Source: Hyphomicrobiales bacterium
GTDB lineage: Bacteria; Pseudomonadota; Alphaproteobacteria; Rhizobiales; Beijerinckiaceae
Length of the DNA stretch: 5,175 nt
NCBI GenBank assembly: GCA_027489835.1
Contig: JAIXZF010000171.1
Location: forward strand, 1 to 5,175
Reading direction: 5' to 3'
Positions within the stretch are counted from its first letter, which is position 1. Every line of letters starts with the position of its first letter. The notes under the pieces are model-generated. The model was not told where the DNA came from and ran no database searches. It saw only the letters and a program-made list of their open reading frames with translations. Below are positions 1-5,175 of the stretch, piece after piece. The translations under genes were made by a program, and so were the position numbers.

Positions 1-362
1 GGCTGCGGATCCTGCTGGCGCAGGCCGGGGCGGGTTTCCTCGGGCGCGCCGAGGCGCTGCTGGGGCACGCGGTCGCCGGGCACGGCGGGCGCAGCCTGGG
101 GCCTGGCCGGCTCGCGCGGGACATCGACGCGCGGCGCGCCGGGCAGCAATCCGCCGGGCGCCGGCCGCTCCGCGCCGCCGCCTGCGCCGCCGCCCGGCCC
201 GCGCTGGCGCTGTTCGGGCTGCGGATCGGCCGCGGCCTGCGCGAGAATGATCCGGCCAGCCGCGGTCGAGGCCCGAAGCTCCGAGGCGAGCGAGGGCGAC
301 GGGCCCGTCGCAAGGGCCGGCAGCACGGCTCCGATCAGCATGAATGTCGCGGTGCGGGGCAT
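1..362 (-). CDS. Secreted Pro/Gly/Ala-rich protein, N-terminal part (cut by window edge)
   Basis: The reverse strand from the ATG at 360-362 stays open for 120 codons and leaves the window without a stop, so only the N-terminus is visible. A GGAG ribosome-binding site (372-375) lies 9 nt before this ATG, which is why I chose it over the in-frame ATG eight codons in. Residues 1 to about 26 look like a signal peptide: an Arg near the start, a hydrophobic run (FMLIGAVLPALA), then small residues with possible cleavage after ALA (18) or SLA (26). From about residue 45 the chain is low-complexity, rich in P, G, A, Q and R, with no cysteine and no recognisable domain so far. This fits a periplasmic or outer-membrane protein with a disordered N-terminal linker. 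Alphaproteobacterial OmpA-like proteins often start this way, but the diagnostic C-terminal domain would lie outside the window, so that identity is a guess. The codon bias suits a real gene. Confidence 0.6.
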   Translation of the reverse strand, partial: MPRTATFMLIGAVLPALATGPSPSLASELRASTAAGRIILAQAAADPQPEQRQRGPGGGAGGGAERPAPGGLLPGAPRVDVPREPARPQAAPAVPGDRVPQQRLGAPEETRPGLRQQDPQ

Positions 363-382
363 GTCTCGTCACTCCATCTGTC

Positions 383-402
383 CGCATCGGCCGGCTGATG
401 CG
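383..402 (-). other. Stem-loop between pheA and the secreted-protein gene
   Basis: An 8-bp stem including one G-U pair (CGCATCGG against CTGATGCG) closes a CCGG tetraloop. It lies downstream of pheA and just upstream of the ribosome-binding site of the next minus-strand gene. No T-run follows on the minus strand, so it is not a standard intrinsic terminator. It could weaken read-through from pheA, be part of the next gene's leader, or be chance in GC-rich DNA. Confidence 0.25.
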
Positions 403-475
403 CAGGGGAGCTAACGTTCGCCTTCACGCGTGAGTTCCGCCGCCGAGCTTGAGCCCGGAATGGCAATGGGCCTTG

Positions 476-1330
476 TCAGGCCGGCTTTTCCTCGAAGCTC
501 TGGCGGAATTCATGGGCCGGATAGACCCCGAGGACCTTCACCTCGCGCGAGAAGTATTCGAGCTCCTCGATGGCGCGGCTCAGCGCCGGATCGTCCGGAT
601 GGCCCTCGACATCGAGATAGAACATCGTCGCGAAGAAATGGCCGTCGAGCATGTAGCTCTCGAGCTTGGTCATGTTGACGCCGTTCGTGGCGAAGCCGCC
701 CAGCGCCTTGTAGAGCGCTGCCGGGATGTTGCGGACCCGGAACACCAGCGTGGTGATGATGGGTCCCGAGCCGGCCCGCGCGTATTCCGGATATTTCGAC
801 AGGATCACGAAGCGCGTGGTGTTGTACTTCTCGTCCTCCACATCCTCCATCAGGATGTCGAGCTTGTAGATCTCGGCCGAGAGGCGCGAGGCTAGGGCAG
901 CGCGGGTCGGGTCGCCCGCTTCGGACACCAGCCGCGCGGAACCGGCCGTGTCGGCGCCGACGACAGGCCTGAGCTTGAGGTTCTTCATGATCTTGCGGTT
1001 CTGCCCGAGCGCGACCACGTGGCTCTCGGCCGTCTTGATGGTGGCCAGCGTCGCGCCCGGCACGGCCATAAGCTGGAAGCGGATGGGCAGGAAGAACTCG
1101 CCGATGATGTGCAGGCCCGAGCGCGGCAGCAAATGGTGGATGTCGCCGACGCGGCCAGCCAGCGAGTTCTCGATCGGGATCATGCCATAGCGGGCCGTGC
1201 CGTCGCTGACGGCGGCGAGCGCATCCTCGAAGGTGGCGCATGGCAGGGCCTCGCAGCCGGGGAAGACCTCCAGGGCCGCCTGCTGCGAGAAGGCGCCGGG
1301 CTCGCCCTGATAGGAGACGACGACGGTCAT
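476..1330 (-). CDS. pheA: Prephenate dehydratase (monofunctional, PDT-ACT)
   Basis: This 284-residue enzyme converts prephenate to phenylpyruvate with loss of water and CO2, the committed step to phenylalanine in the cytoplasm. The prephenate dehydratase domain covers residues 3 to about 180: the start SYQGEPGAFS, the IPIENS motif (51-56), DTAGSA (127-132) and the catalytic TTRF motif (171-174). An ACT domain follows (about 192-270), the usual site of feedback inhibition by phenylalanine. Its effector motifs read AALYKAL and KLESYM rather than the GALV and ESRP of E. coli PheA; I believe this form is usual in alphaproteobacteria. There is no chorismate mutase domain, because the protein begins directly with the dehydratase fold, and the length fits the monofunctional family. 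The ATG is supported by an AAAGGA site (1340-1345) 9 nt upstream. It lies 40 bp after kdsB on the same strand, so co-transcription is likely. Confidence 0.96.
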   Translation of the reverse strand: MTVVVSYQGEPGAFSQQAALEVFPGCEALPCATFEDALAAVSDGTARYGMIPIENSLAGRVGDIHHLLPRSGLHIIGEFFLPIRFQLMAVPGATLATIKTAESHVVALGQNRKIMKNLKLRPVVGADTAGSARLVSEAGDPTRAALASRLSAEIYKLDILMEDVEDEKYNTTRFVILSKYPEYARAGSGPIITTLVFRVRNIPAALYKALGGFATNGVNMTKLESYMLDGHFFATMFYLDVEGHPDDPALSRAIEELEYFSREVKVLGVYPAHEFRQSFEEKPA

Positions 1331-1370
1331 GGATTAACGTCCTTTTGTGGGCGGTTCTGGGCGCTGCGGC

Positions 1371-2105
1371 TCAGCGCGCGGCGAGCGCGGTGCGGGCGCG
1401 TTCGAGATCAGCCGGCGTGTCGACCCCGCGAGGCACGTGGGCGATGATGCGAGCATCGATGCGCATGCCGTCCTCGAGCGCGCGCAGCTGCTCGAGCTTC
1501 TCGCGCAGCTCCAGCGGCGAGGGCTTCAGCGATACGAATCGCTCGAGCGCGCGGCGGCGGTAAGCGTAGACGCCGACATGATGATAGAGCGGCCCCTCGC
1601 CCGTCGGGGCGGTGGCGCGGGTGAAGTAGAGCGCCCGCATCCGGCCGAGCGACAGCATCGAGCCGATCAGCTTGACCACGCTGGGCGCAGTCTTCTCCTC
1701 CTCGTCCACGATCTCGGCGCAGAGCGTCGCGATCTGCACGGCCGGGTCGGCCAGCGGCTCGATCGACACCGCGATGGAGGATGGCTCGATGGTCGGGAAA
1801 TCGCCCTGAAGGTTGACGATGACATCGTGCCGTCCTTCGGGATCGAGCTTGTCGGCCGCTTCCTTGATGCGGTCGGATCCTGACTGGTGGTCGCCGCGGG
1901 TCAGCACGGCGCGGCCGCCCACGGCCTCGATGGCGGCGGCGATCGAGGCGGCGTCGGTGGCCACCGCGACGGGGCCGATGCCGGCTTCCATGGCCCTGCG
2001 CCAGACATGGACGATCATCGGCTCGCCGTTGATGTCGGCCAGCGGCTTGTCGGGCAGGCGGGTCGCCGCGAGCCGGGCGGGAATGAGGATCAGCGGGTCT
2101 GACAT
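1371..2105 (-). CDS. kdsB: 3-deoxy-manno-octulosonate cytidylyltransferase (CMP-Kdo synthetase)
   Basis: KdsB activates Kdo with CTP to give CMP-Kdo and pyrophosphate, the donor for the inner core of lipopolysaccharide; it is cytoplasmic and Mg-dependent. The 244 residues match the family length. Motifs in order are the nucleotide-binding start IPARLAATRLPDKPL (8-22), ATD (49-51), HQSGSDRI (73-80), the metal-binding region VNLQGDFP (97-104, with Asp102), HHVGVYAYR (175-183), SPLELREKLEQLR (196-208) and the C-terminal GVDTPADLERAR (227-238). E. coli-type enzymes carry QGDEP where this has QGDFP; I recall the hydrophobic variant from alphaproteobacterial homologues. No clear Shine-Dalgarno precedes the ATG (upstream bases GCCGCCGCTCCATCTTC), so translation may start weakly or leaderless, but the start fits the family N-terminus. 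The gene is divergent from the cytochrome gene and is the likely first gene of a kdsB-pheA operon. Confidence 0.96.
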   Translation of the reverse strand: MSDPLILIPARLAATRLPDKPLADINGEPMIVHVWRRAMEAGIGPVAVATDAASIAAAIEAVGGRAVLTRGDHQSGSDRIKEAADKLDPEGRHDVIVNLQGDFPTIEPSSIAVSIEPLADPAVQIATLCAEIVDEEEKTAPSVVKLIGSMLSLGRMRALYFTRATAPTGEGPLYHHVGVYAYRRRALERFVSLKPSPLELREKLEQLRALEDGMRIDARIIAHVPRGVDTPADLERARTALAAR

Positions 2106-2154
2106 GAAGATGGAGCGGCGGCGATGGCGTCAAAAAGTCTCAAAGGCGTACGTG

Positions 2155-2183
2155 CTTATAGGAGTTGCAAACACAAGCGCAAA
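2155..2183 (-). promoter_or_regulatory. Candidate sigma-70-type promoter for kdsB-pheA
   Basis: On the minus strand a TATAAG box (2155-2160, five of six matches to TATAAT) lies 17 nt downstream of a weak -35 candidate, TTTGCG (2178-2183). Transcription would begin about 40 nt before the kdsB ATG. The -10 is good, the -35 is poor, and nothing else in the 200-bp gap fits better for this strand. This is from inspection only. Confidence 0.45.
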
Positions 2184-2192
2184 GCGGCTAAT
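2165..2192 (+). promoter_or_regulatory. Weak candidate promoter for the cytochrome c gene
   Basis: TTGCAA (2165-2170) and GCTAAT (2187-2192) are spaced by 16 nt, each matching four of six consensus bases. If real, it interleaves with the kdsB promoter on the other strand, and the transcript would carry a leader of about 100 nt that contains the stem-loop at 2230-2278. The evidence is weak; other sigma factors or an upstream start are possible. Confidence 0.25.
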
Positions 2193-2229
2193 CAGCAGCA
2201 TGTCCGGGAGGCGCAAGCCTGCGCCCTTG

Positions 2230-2278
2230 CTCGGCTTTTTGGGCCCGCGCGCGGGCCTTTCTTCTGATGAAGGCCGAG
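2230..2278 (+). other. Nested stem-loop in the 5' leader of the cytochrome c gene
   Basis: An outer helix pairs CTCGGCTTTT (2230-2239) with GATGAAGGCCGAG (right arm 2269-2278; ten pairs, two of them G-U). Inside it sits a perfect 16-bp palindrome (2242-2257), which folds as a 6-bp all-GC stem GGCCCG/CGGGCC with a CGCG loop. TTTCTTCT follows the inner stem on the plus strand, so it faintly resembles an intrinsic terminator or attenuator upstream of the cytochrome start at 2307. On the minus strand no T-run follows. It could also be a binding site or chance GC symmetry. Confidence 0.35.
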
Positions 2279-2306
2279 ATGACGGCCCGGGGGACGTTGC
2301 AAGACC

Positions 2307-2831
2307 ATGGACTCGTTCGAGTTGAACAAGATCGCAGGTGCCGTTCTGGGCGTCGCGCTCGTGACGATGGGCCTGAACATGATGGCCGGCATCGTCGTCA
2401 ATCCGGCAAAGCCGGTCGTGCCCGGTTATGAGCTGCCGGGCGGCGAGGTCGCGGCGGCTCCCGCAGCAGCTGCGGCCGCCACGGCCGATCCTCCGATCGC
2501 CGAGCGCATGACGGTGGCCGATGCCGGCCGCGGCGAGCGCGGGGCCGCGGCCTGCCGGGCCTGCCACAGCTTCGACAATGGCGGCCCGAACCGGGTCGGC
2601 CCCAATCTCTGGAAGGTCGTGGACGGCCCCAAGGCGCATATCGACGGCTTCGGCTATTCGGCTGCGCTGCGCGAGCGCAAGGCCAAGGGCGAAAAATGGG
2701 GCGTGGCCGAGCTCGACGGGTTCCTCAAGAATCCGAAGGGCTACCTGCCCGGCACCTCGATGAGCTTCGCCGGCATCGGCCGCGCCGACCAGCGCGCCGA
2801 CCTCATCGCCTACCTCACCTCGCTGAAGTGA
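2307..2831 (+). CDS. cycM: Membrane-anchored monoheme cytochrome c (CycM-like)
   Basis: This 174-residue class I cytochrome c probably moves electrons in the periplasm, tethered to the inner membrane, between the bc1 complex and a terminal oxidase, as described for rhizobial CycM. An uncleaved N-terminal membrane segment (about residues 8-31) follows the family start MDSFELNKIAG. Next comes an Ala/Pro-rich flexible linker (about 40-62), then the heme domain. The heme is attached at C83-R-A-C86-H87 and the sixth ligand is probably Met152 in PGTSMSF. The chain ends in the typical helix RADLIAYLTSLK. The linker would let the heme domain reach its partners. The ATG is preceded by a G-rich stretch (2289-2294) at a long 12-nt distance, so the ribosome site is weak; the conserved N-terminus decides the start. 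It is divergent from kdsB and followed by its own terminator, so probably monocistronic. The cytochrome c call is firm; the gene symbol is by similarity. Confidence 0.92.
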   Translation: MDSFELNKIAGAVLGVALVTMGLNMMAGIVVNPAKPVVPGYELPGGEVAAAPAAAAAATADPPIAERMTVADAGRGERGAAACRACHSFDNGGPNRVGPNLWKVVDGPKAHIDGFGYSAALRERKAKGEKWGVAELDGFLKNPKGYLPGTSMSFAGIGRADQRADLIAYLTSLK

Positions 2832-2865
2832 GGGCGCGGTTCCAGGCCGCCGGGCACGAGACACA

Positions 2866-2891
2866 GGCCGGACCTCGCGTCCGGCCTTTTT
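2866..2891 (+). terminator. Intrinsic terminator of the cytochrome c gene
   Basis: A perfect 8-bp stem (GGCCGGAC at 2866-2873, GTCCGGCC at 2879-2886) closes a CTCGC loop and is followed directly by five T residues. It starts 34 bp after the cytochrome stop codon and separates that gene from yejA. There is no T-run on the other strand, so it works in the plus direction only. Confidence 0.93.
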
Positions 2892-2895
2892 GTTG

Positions 2896-2913
2896 GCACG
2901 GCGCAGGCCGTGC
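2896..2913 (+). other. Second stem-loop directly after the terminator
   Basis: A perfect 7-bp inverted repeat, GCACGGC and GCCGTGC, surrounds a GCAG loop, only 4 nt after the T-run of the terminator. No T-run follows it. It may back up the terminator or be chance in GC-rich DNA. Confidence 0.3.
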
Positions 2914-2926
2914 GTCGCCAAGACCG

Positions 2927-2955
2927 TTGGCAACTCGCCTTGAGCGCGACATATC
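2927..2955 (+). promoter_or_regulatory. Weak candidate promoter for the yej operon
   Basis: TTGGCA (2927-2932, five of six matches to the -35 consensus) stands 17 nt before CATATC (2950-2955), a poor -10 with three matches. It lies in the 138-bp gap after the terminator, which is where a yejA promoter is expected because the upstream transcript ends there. A GAATC (2964-2968), a possible CcrM methylation site, lies just downstream. The placement is sensible but the boxes are weak. Confidence 0.3.
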
Positions 2956-3029
2956 CTCATAGCGAATCAAGCGAAGTCGTGCCGCGCCATCCCGAGGGGC
3001 GCGGCCAGTTGCTCGATGCGAGGCGCGAC

Positions 3030-4892
3030 ATGAGACGATGGACGAGGCGCGAGGCGCTGAAGGGTGCGGCCGGGCTGATCGCCGCGCCCGCGCTGGCGAA
3101 GCCGGCCTTCGCCGAAATGGGCTGGACCGAGACCCATGGCCTGTCCACCTTCGGCGAGCTTGGCCTTCCGCCCGACTTCAAGCATTTCGCCTTCGTCAAT
3201 CCGGCGGCGCCGAAGGGCGGCTACGTCACGATCCAGCTCAAATCCGGCGGCGGCAACCAGAGCTTCGACACCTTCAACACGCTCAACTCCTTCGTCGACA
3301 AGGGCGACGGCGTCGGCGGCACCGAACTGATCTTCGACAGCCTCGTGACCACCCATGCGGACGAGCCACTTACGGCCTACGGGCTTCTGGCCAGGACCAT
3401 CCTGATCTCGCCGGACAAGCTGACCTACCGCTTCCACCTGCGGCCGGAGGCACGTTTCCATGACGGCACGCCGGTGACGGCCGAGGACGTGGCCTTCTCG
3501 ATGAACATCATCAAGACCAAGGGCCATTCCTCCTACAGGCTGCTGCTGCGCGAGCTCGAGAGCGCGACGGCGGACGATCCGCGCACCATGACCGTGAAGC
3601 TGAGCCCCAGGAAGAGCCGGGACCTTCACCTGCTGGTCGGCTCTCTGAACGTGTTCTCGCGCAAGTTCTGGGAAAACCGCGACTTCGAGGCCGCGATCCT
3701 CGAGCCGATCCTGGGCTCGGGCGCCTACCGCATGGGCCGCTTCGAGCAGGGCCGCTTCATGGAGTACGAGCGCGTCGCGGATTACTGGGCCAAGGACCTG
3801 CCGGTGAATGTCGGCCTCAATAACTTCGACCGCGTCCGCTACGAGTATTTCCGCGACCGCAACGTCGCCTTCGAGGCGTTCAAGGCCGGCACGCTGACCT
3901 TCGAGGAGGAGTACACGGCGCGCCAATGGGCGACCGGCTACGATTTTCCAGCCATCCGCGACGGGCGCGTGAAGCGCGAGGAGCTGCCGCGCACCGGCTC
4001 CACCGCCAGCCAGGGCTGGTACTTCAACACGCGGCGCGAGCAGTTCAGGGACAAGCGCATCCGCGAGGCGCTGAACCTGTGCTTCGACTTCGAATGGACC
4101 AACAAGAACATCATGTTCGGGTTCAGGGCGCGCACGGCCTCCTTCTTCGAGCGCTCGGACAAGAAGGCGGAAGGCCTGCCTTCGCCGGAGGAGCTGGCGC
4201 TGCTCGAACCCTTCCGCGCCGCGCTCGACCCCGAAGTGTTCGGCGAACCCTGGTCGCCGCCGGTCTCCGACGGCTCGGGCAATGACCGGAACCTGCTGCG
4301 CCGCGCCAACGAGTTGCTTCTGGCGGCCGGCTGCAGGCGCGAGGGCGCCGCGCTCAGGCTGCCGAACGGCAAGCCCTTCGAGATCGAGTTCCTCGATTCC
4401 AACCCGGCCCTGCACCCGCACACCCAGCCTTTCATCGCCAATCTCAAGCGCCTCGGCATCGAGGGGCGGCTACGCACGGTGGACCCGGCGCAATACCAGC
4501 GCCGCACCAACGAGTTCGACTTCGACGTGGTGAGCCTGGCCCTCGGAGGCTCGCAGATCCCCGGCGACACGATGAAGCTGGTGATGGGCTCGGAAGCGGC
4601 GAAGACGCCGGGCTCGCGCAACTATGCTGGCATCGCCATGCCGGCCATGGATGCGCTGCTGGAGCGGATCGCGAACGCCACCTCGTACAAGGAGGTCGTC
4701 GTGGCCTGCAAGGCGCTGGACCGCGTGTTCCGCGCCGGGCGCTACTGGATCCCTATGTGGCACGCGCCCACGGTTTGGCTCGCCTACTGGGACATGTACG
4801 AGCGGCCCGAAACCCAGCCCAAGTTCGGCGGCGGCGCGCCCACCACCTGGTGGTTCAACCCGGACAAGGCCCGCCGGATCGGGCGCGCCTGA
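3030..4892 (+). CDS. yejA: Periplasmic peptide-binding protein of a YejABEF-type ABC importer
   Basis: This is the binding protein that would deliver peptides to the YejB/YejE/YejF importer. The 620 residues form a family 5 solute-binding protein: the signature FHDGTPVTAEDVAFS (143-157), GSGAYRM (229-235), FNTRREQFRDKRIREAL (332-348), FDFEW (352-356), and near the end WIPMWHAP and TTWWFNPDKA, all with counterparts in E. coli YejA (604 residues, from memory). In E. coli the system takes up microcin C; in rhizobia and Brucella it affects survival of antimicrobial peptides, and in Agrobacterium YejBEF imports murein peptides with another binding protein, so the substrate is open. The frame is open from an ATG at 2910, but I start at 3030: GAGG (3020-3023) lies 6 nt before it, and the protein then opens with a twin-arginine signal, TRREALK (5-11), a hydrophobic run and cleavage near A28. 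Export is thus probably by Tat. The stop overlaps the yejB start. Confidence 0.9.
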   Translation: MRRWTRREALKGAAGLIAAPALAKPAFAEMGWTETHGLSTFGELGLPPDFKHFAFVNPAAPKGGYVTIQLKSGGGNQSFDTFNTLNSFVDKGDGVGGTELIFDSLVTTHADEPLTAYGLLARTILISPDKLTYRFHLRPEARFHDGTPVTAEDVAFSMNIIKTKGHSSYRLLLRELESATADDPRTMTVKLSPRKSRDLHLLVGSLNVFSRKFWENRDFEAAILEPILGSGAYRMGRFEQGRFMEYERVADYWAKDLPVNVGLNNFDRVRYEYFRDRNVAFEAFKAGTLTFEEEYTARQWATGYDFPAIRDGRVKREELPRTGSTASQGWYFNTRREQFRDKRIREALNLCFDFEWTNKNIMFGFRARTASFFERSDKKAEGLPSPEELALLEPFRAALDPEVFGEPWSPPVSDGSGNDRNLLRRANELLLAAGCRREGAALRLPNGKPFEIEFLDSNPALHPHTQPFIANLKRLGIEGRLRTVDPAQYQRRTNEFDFDVVSLALGGSQIPGDTMKLVMGSEAAKTPGSRNYAGIAMPAMDALLERIANATSYKEVVVACKALDRVFRAGRYWIPMWHAPTVWLAYWDMYERPETQPKFGGGAPTTWWFNPDKARRIGRA

Positions 4893-5175
4893 TGCTTGGC
4901 TACATCGCCCGCCGGCTGCTGCTGATGATCCCGACCCTGTTCGGGATCATGCTGGTGTCCTTCGTGCTGGTGCAGTTCGCGCCCGGCGGCCCGGTCGAGC
5001 GCATGATCGCGCAGCTCTCCGGGCAGGACAGCGGCGTCGCGGGACGCCTCGGCGGAGGCGGAGGCGATGTCGCGGGCGGCGCTCCGGCATCCGGCGGAGG
5101 CGCGGGCGGGGACGTGACCTCGGCCTATCGCGGCGCGCAGGGGCTCGACCCGCAATTCATCAAGGAGCTCGAGAA
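4892..5175 (+). CDS. yejB: YejB-type ABC transporter permease, N-terminal part (cut by window edge)
   Basis: The ATG at 4892-4894 shares its A with the TGA stop of yejA, so the two are probably translationally coupled. Ninety-four codons are visible before the right edge. The protein opens with ARRLLLMIPTLFGI and a membrane helix (about 10-29), then the QFAPGGPV motif (28-35) typical of family 5 dipeptide-type permeases such as DppB and YejB. A very Gly-rich stretch (about 49-73) follows, then AYRGAQGLDP (78-87). E. coli YejB has the same plan, with a Gly-rich insert followed by YRGGRGLDP, which singles out YejB from other family 5 permeases. It should form the inner-membrane channel with YejE, powered by the YejF ATPase; those genes, expected further right, are outside the window. 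Confidence 0.92.
   Translation, partial: MLGYIARRLLLMIPTLFGIMLVSFVLVQFAPGGPVERMIAQLSGQDSGVAGRLGGGGGDVAGGAPASGGGAGGDVTSAYRGAQGLDPQFIKELE

Noticed and set aside
449..895. Plus-strand 148-codon frame inside pheA
   Set aside because: Antisense to the ACT and dehydratase domains of pheA. No domain and no ribosome-binding site of note.
1408..2133. Minus-strand 241-codon frame overlapping kdsB
   Set aside because: It is the shifted frame of kdsB, rich in R, P and H, with no family motif, while the kdsB frame has all its expected motifs.
2242..2260. The GC palindrome as a terminator for kdsB or an upstream gene
   Set aside because: kdsB is transcribed away from it, no plus-strand gene precedes it in this window, and the following TTTCTTCT is a poor T-run. 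I list it as a leader structure instead.
2130..2960. Minus-strand 276-codon open frame opposite the cytochrome c gene
   Set aside because: It runs antisense through a clear cytochrome c gene and its terminator. Its product is a low-complexity A/G/R-rich sequence with no recognisable motif; it is a product of GC-rich codon bias.
2910..3029. Extended N-terminus of yejA from the ATG at 2910
   Set aside because: The extra 40 residues are polar, would bury the twin-arginine signal inside the protein, begin inside the stem-loop after the terminator and cover the only space for a promoter. The ATG at 3030 has a good ribosome site.
2967..4421. Minus-strand 484-codon open frame opposite yejA
   Set aside because: Antisense to a gene with strong family motifs. 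Its composition (V, A, E, R, L, Q repeats) is typical of a mirror frame in high-GC DNA, and no domain is visible.
1..5175. Mobile elements, CRISPR repeats, tRNA/rRNA genes, prophage or defence genes
   Set aside because: I saw no spaced direct repeats, no transposase or integrase motifs, no tRNA-like cloverleaf and no shift in base composition. The identifiable genes are housekeeping or transport genes.

Overview
The window looks like ordinary chromosomal DNA from a high-GC alphaproteobacterium, most likely of the Hyphomicrobiales (Rhizobiales; Bosea-, Chelatococcus- or Methylobacterium-like). This rests on four things: the strong G/C bias at third codon positions; the alphaproteobacterial flavour of the proteins (LQGDFP in KdsB, KLESYM in the ACT domain of PheA, the MDSFELNKIAG start of a CycM-type cytochrome); the cytochrome c / kdsB / pheA neighbourhood, which I recall as common in rhizobia; and a Tat-exported YejA-type binding protein. 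The genus cannot be fixed from sequence reading alone.

Layout. The left part is read on the minus strand. It holds the first 120 codons of a secreted Pro/Gly/Ala-rich protein that runs off the left edge (1-362), then pheA (476-1330) and kdsB (1371-2105). kdsB lies upstream of pheA in transcription, with 40 bp between them, so they are probably one operon. A roughly 200-bp divergent region (2106-2306) carries a good minus-strand -10 box for kdsB, a weak plus-strand promoter candidate and a nested stem-loop in the leader of the next gene. The right part is read on the plus strand: a membrane-anchored monoheme cytochrome c (cycM-like, 2307-2831) closed by a strong intrinsic terminator, then a 138-bp intergenic stretch, then yejA (3030-4892) overlapping the start of yejB (4892 to the right edge).

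Function. KdsB makes CMP-Kdo for the lipopolysaccharide inner core. PheA makes phenylpyruvate for phenylalanine. The cytochrome is expected to carry electrons to a terminal oxidase at the inner membrane. YejA/YejB are the binding protein and first permease of a peptide ABC importer (YejABEF type), which in related bacteria takes up microcin C-like or murein-derived peptides and affects resistance to antimicrobial peptides. Apart from the likely kdsB-pheA pairing and the yej operon, these are neighbours rather than one pathway.

I found no mobile element, CRISPR array, tRNA/rRNA or clear new system. The items most worth a second look are the structured leader of the cytochrome gene and the truncated low-complexity secreted protein. 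All intergenic gaps are shorter than 300 bp.
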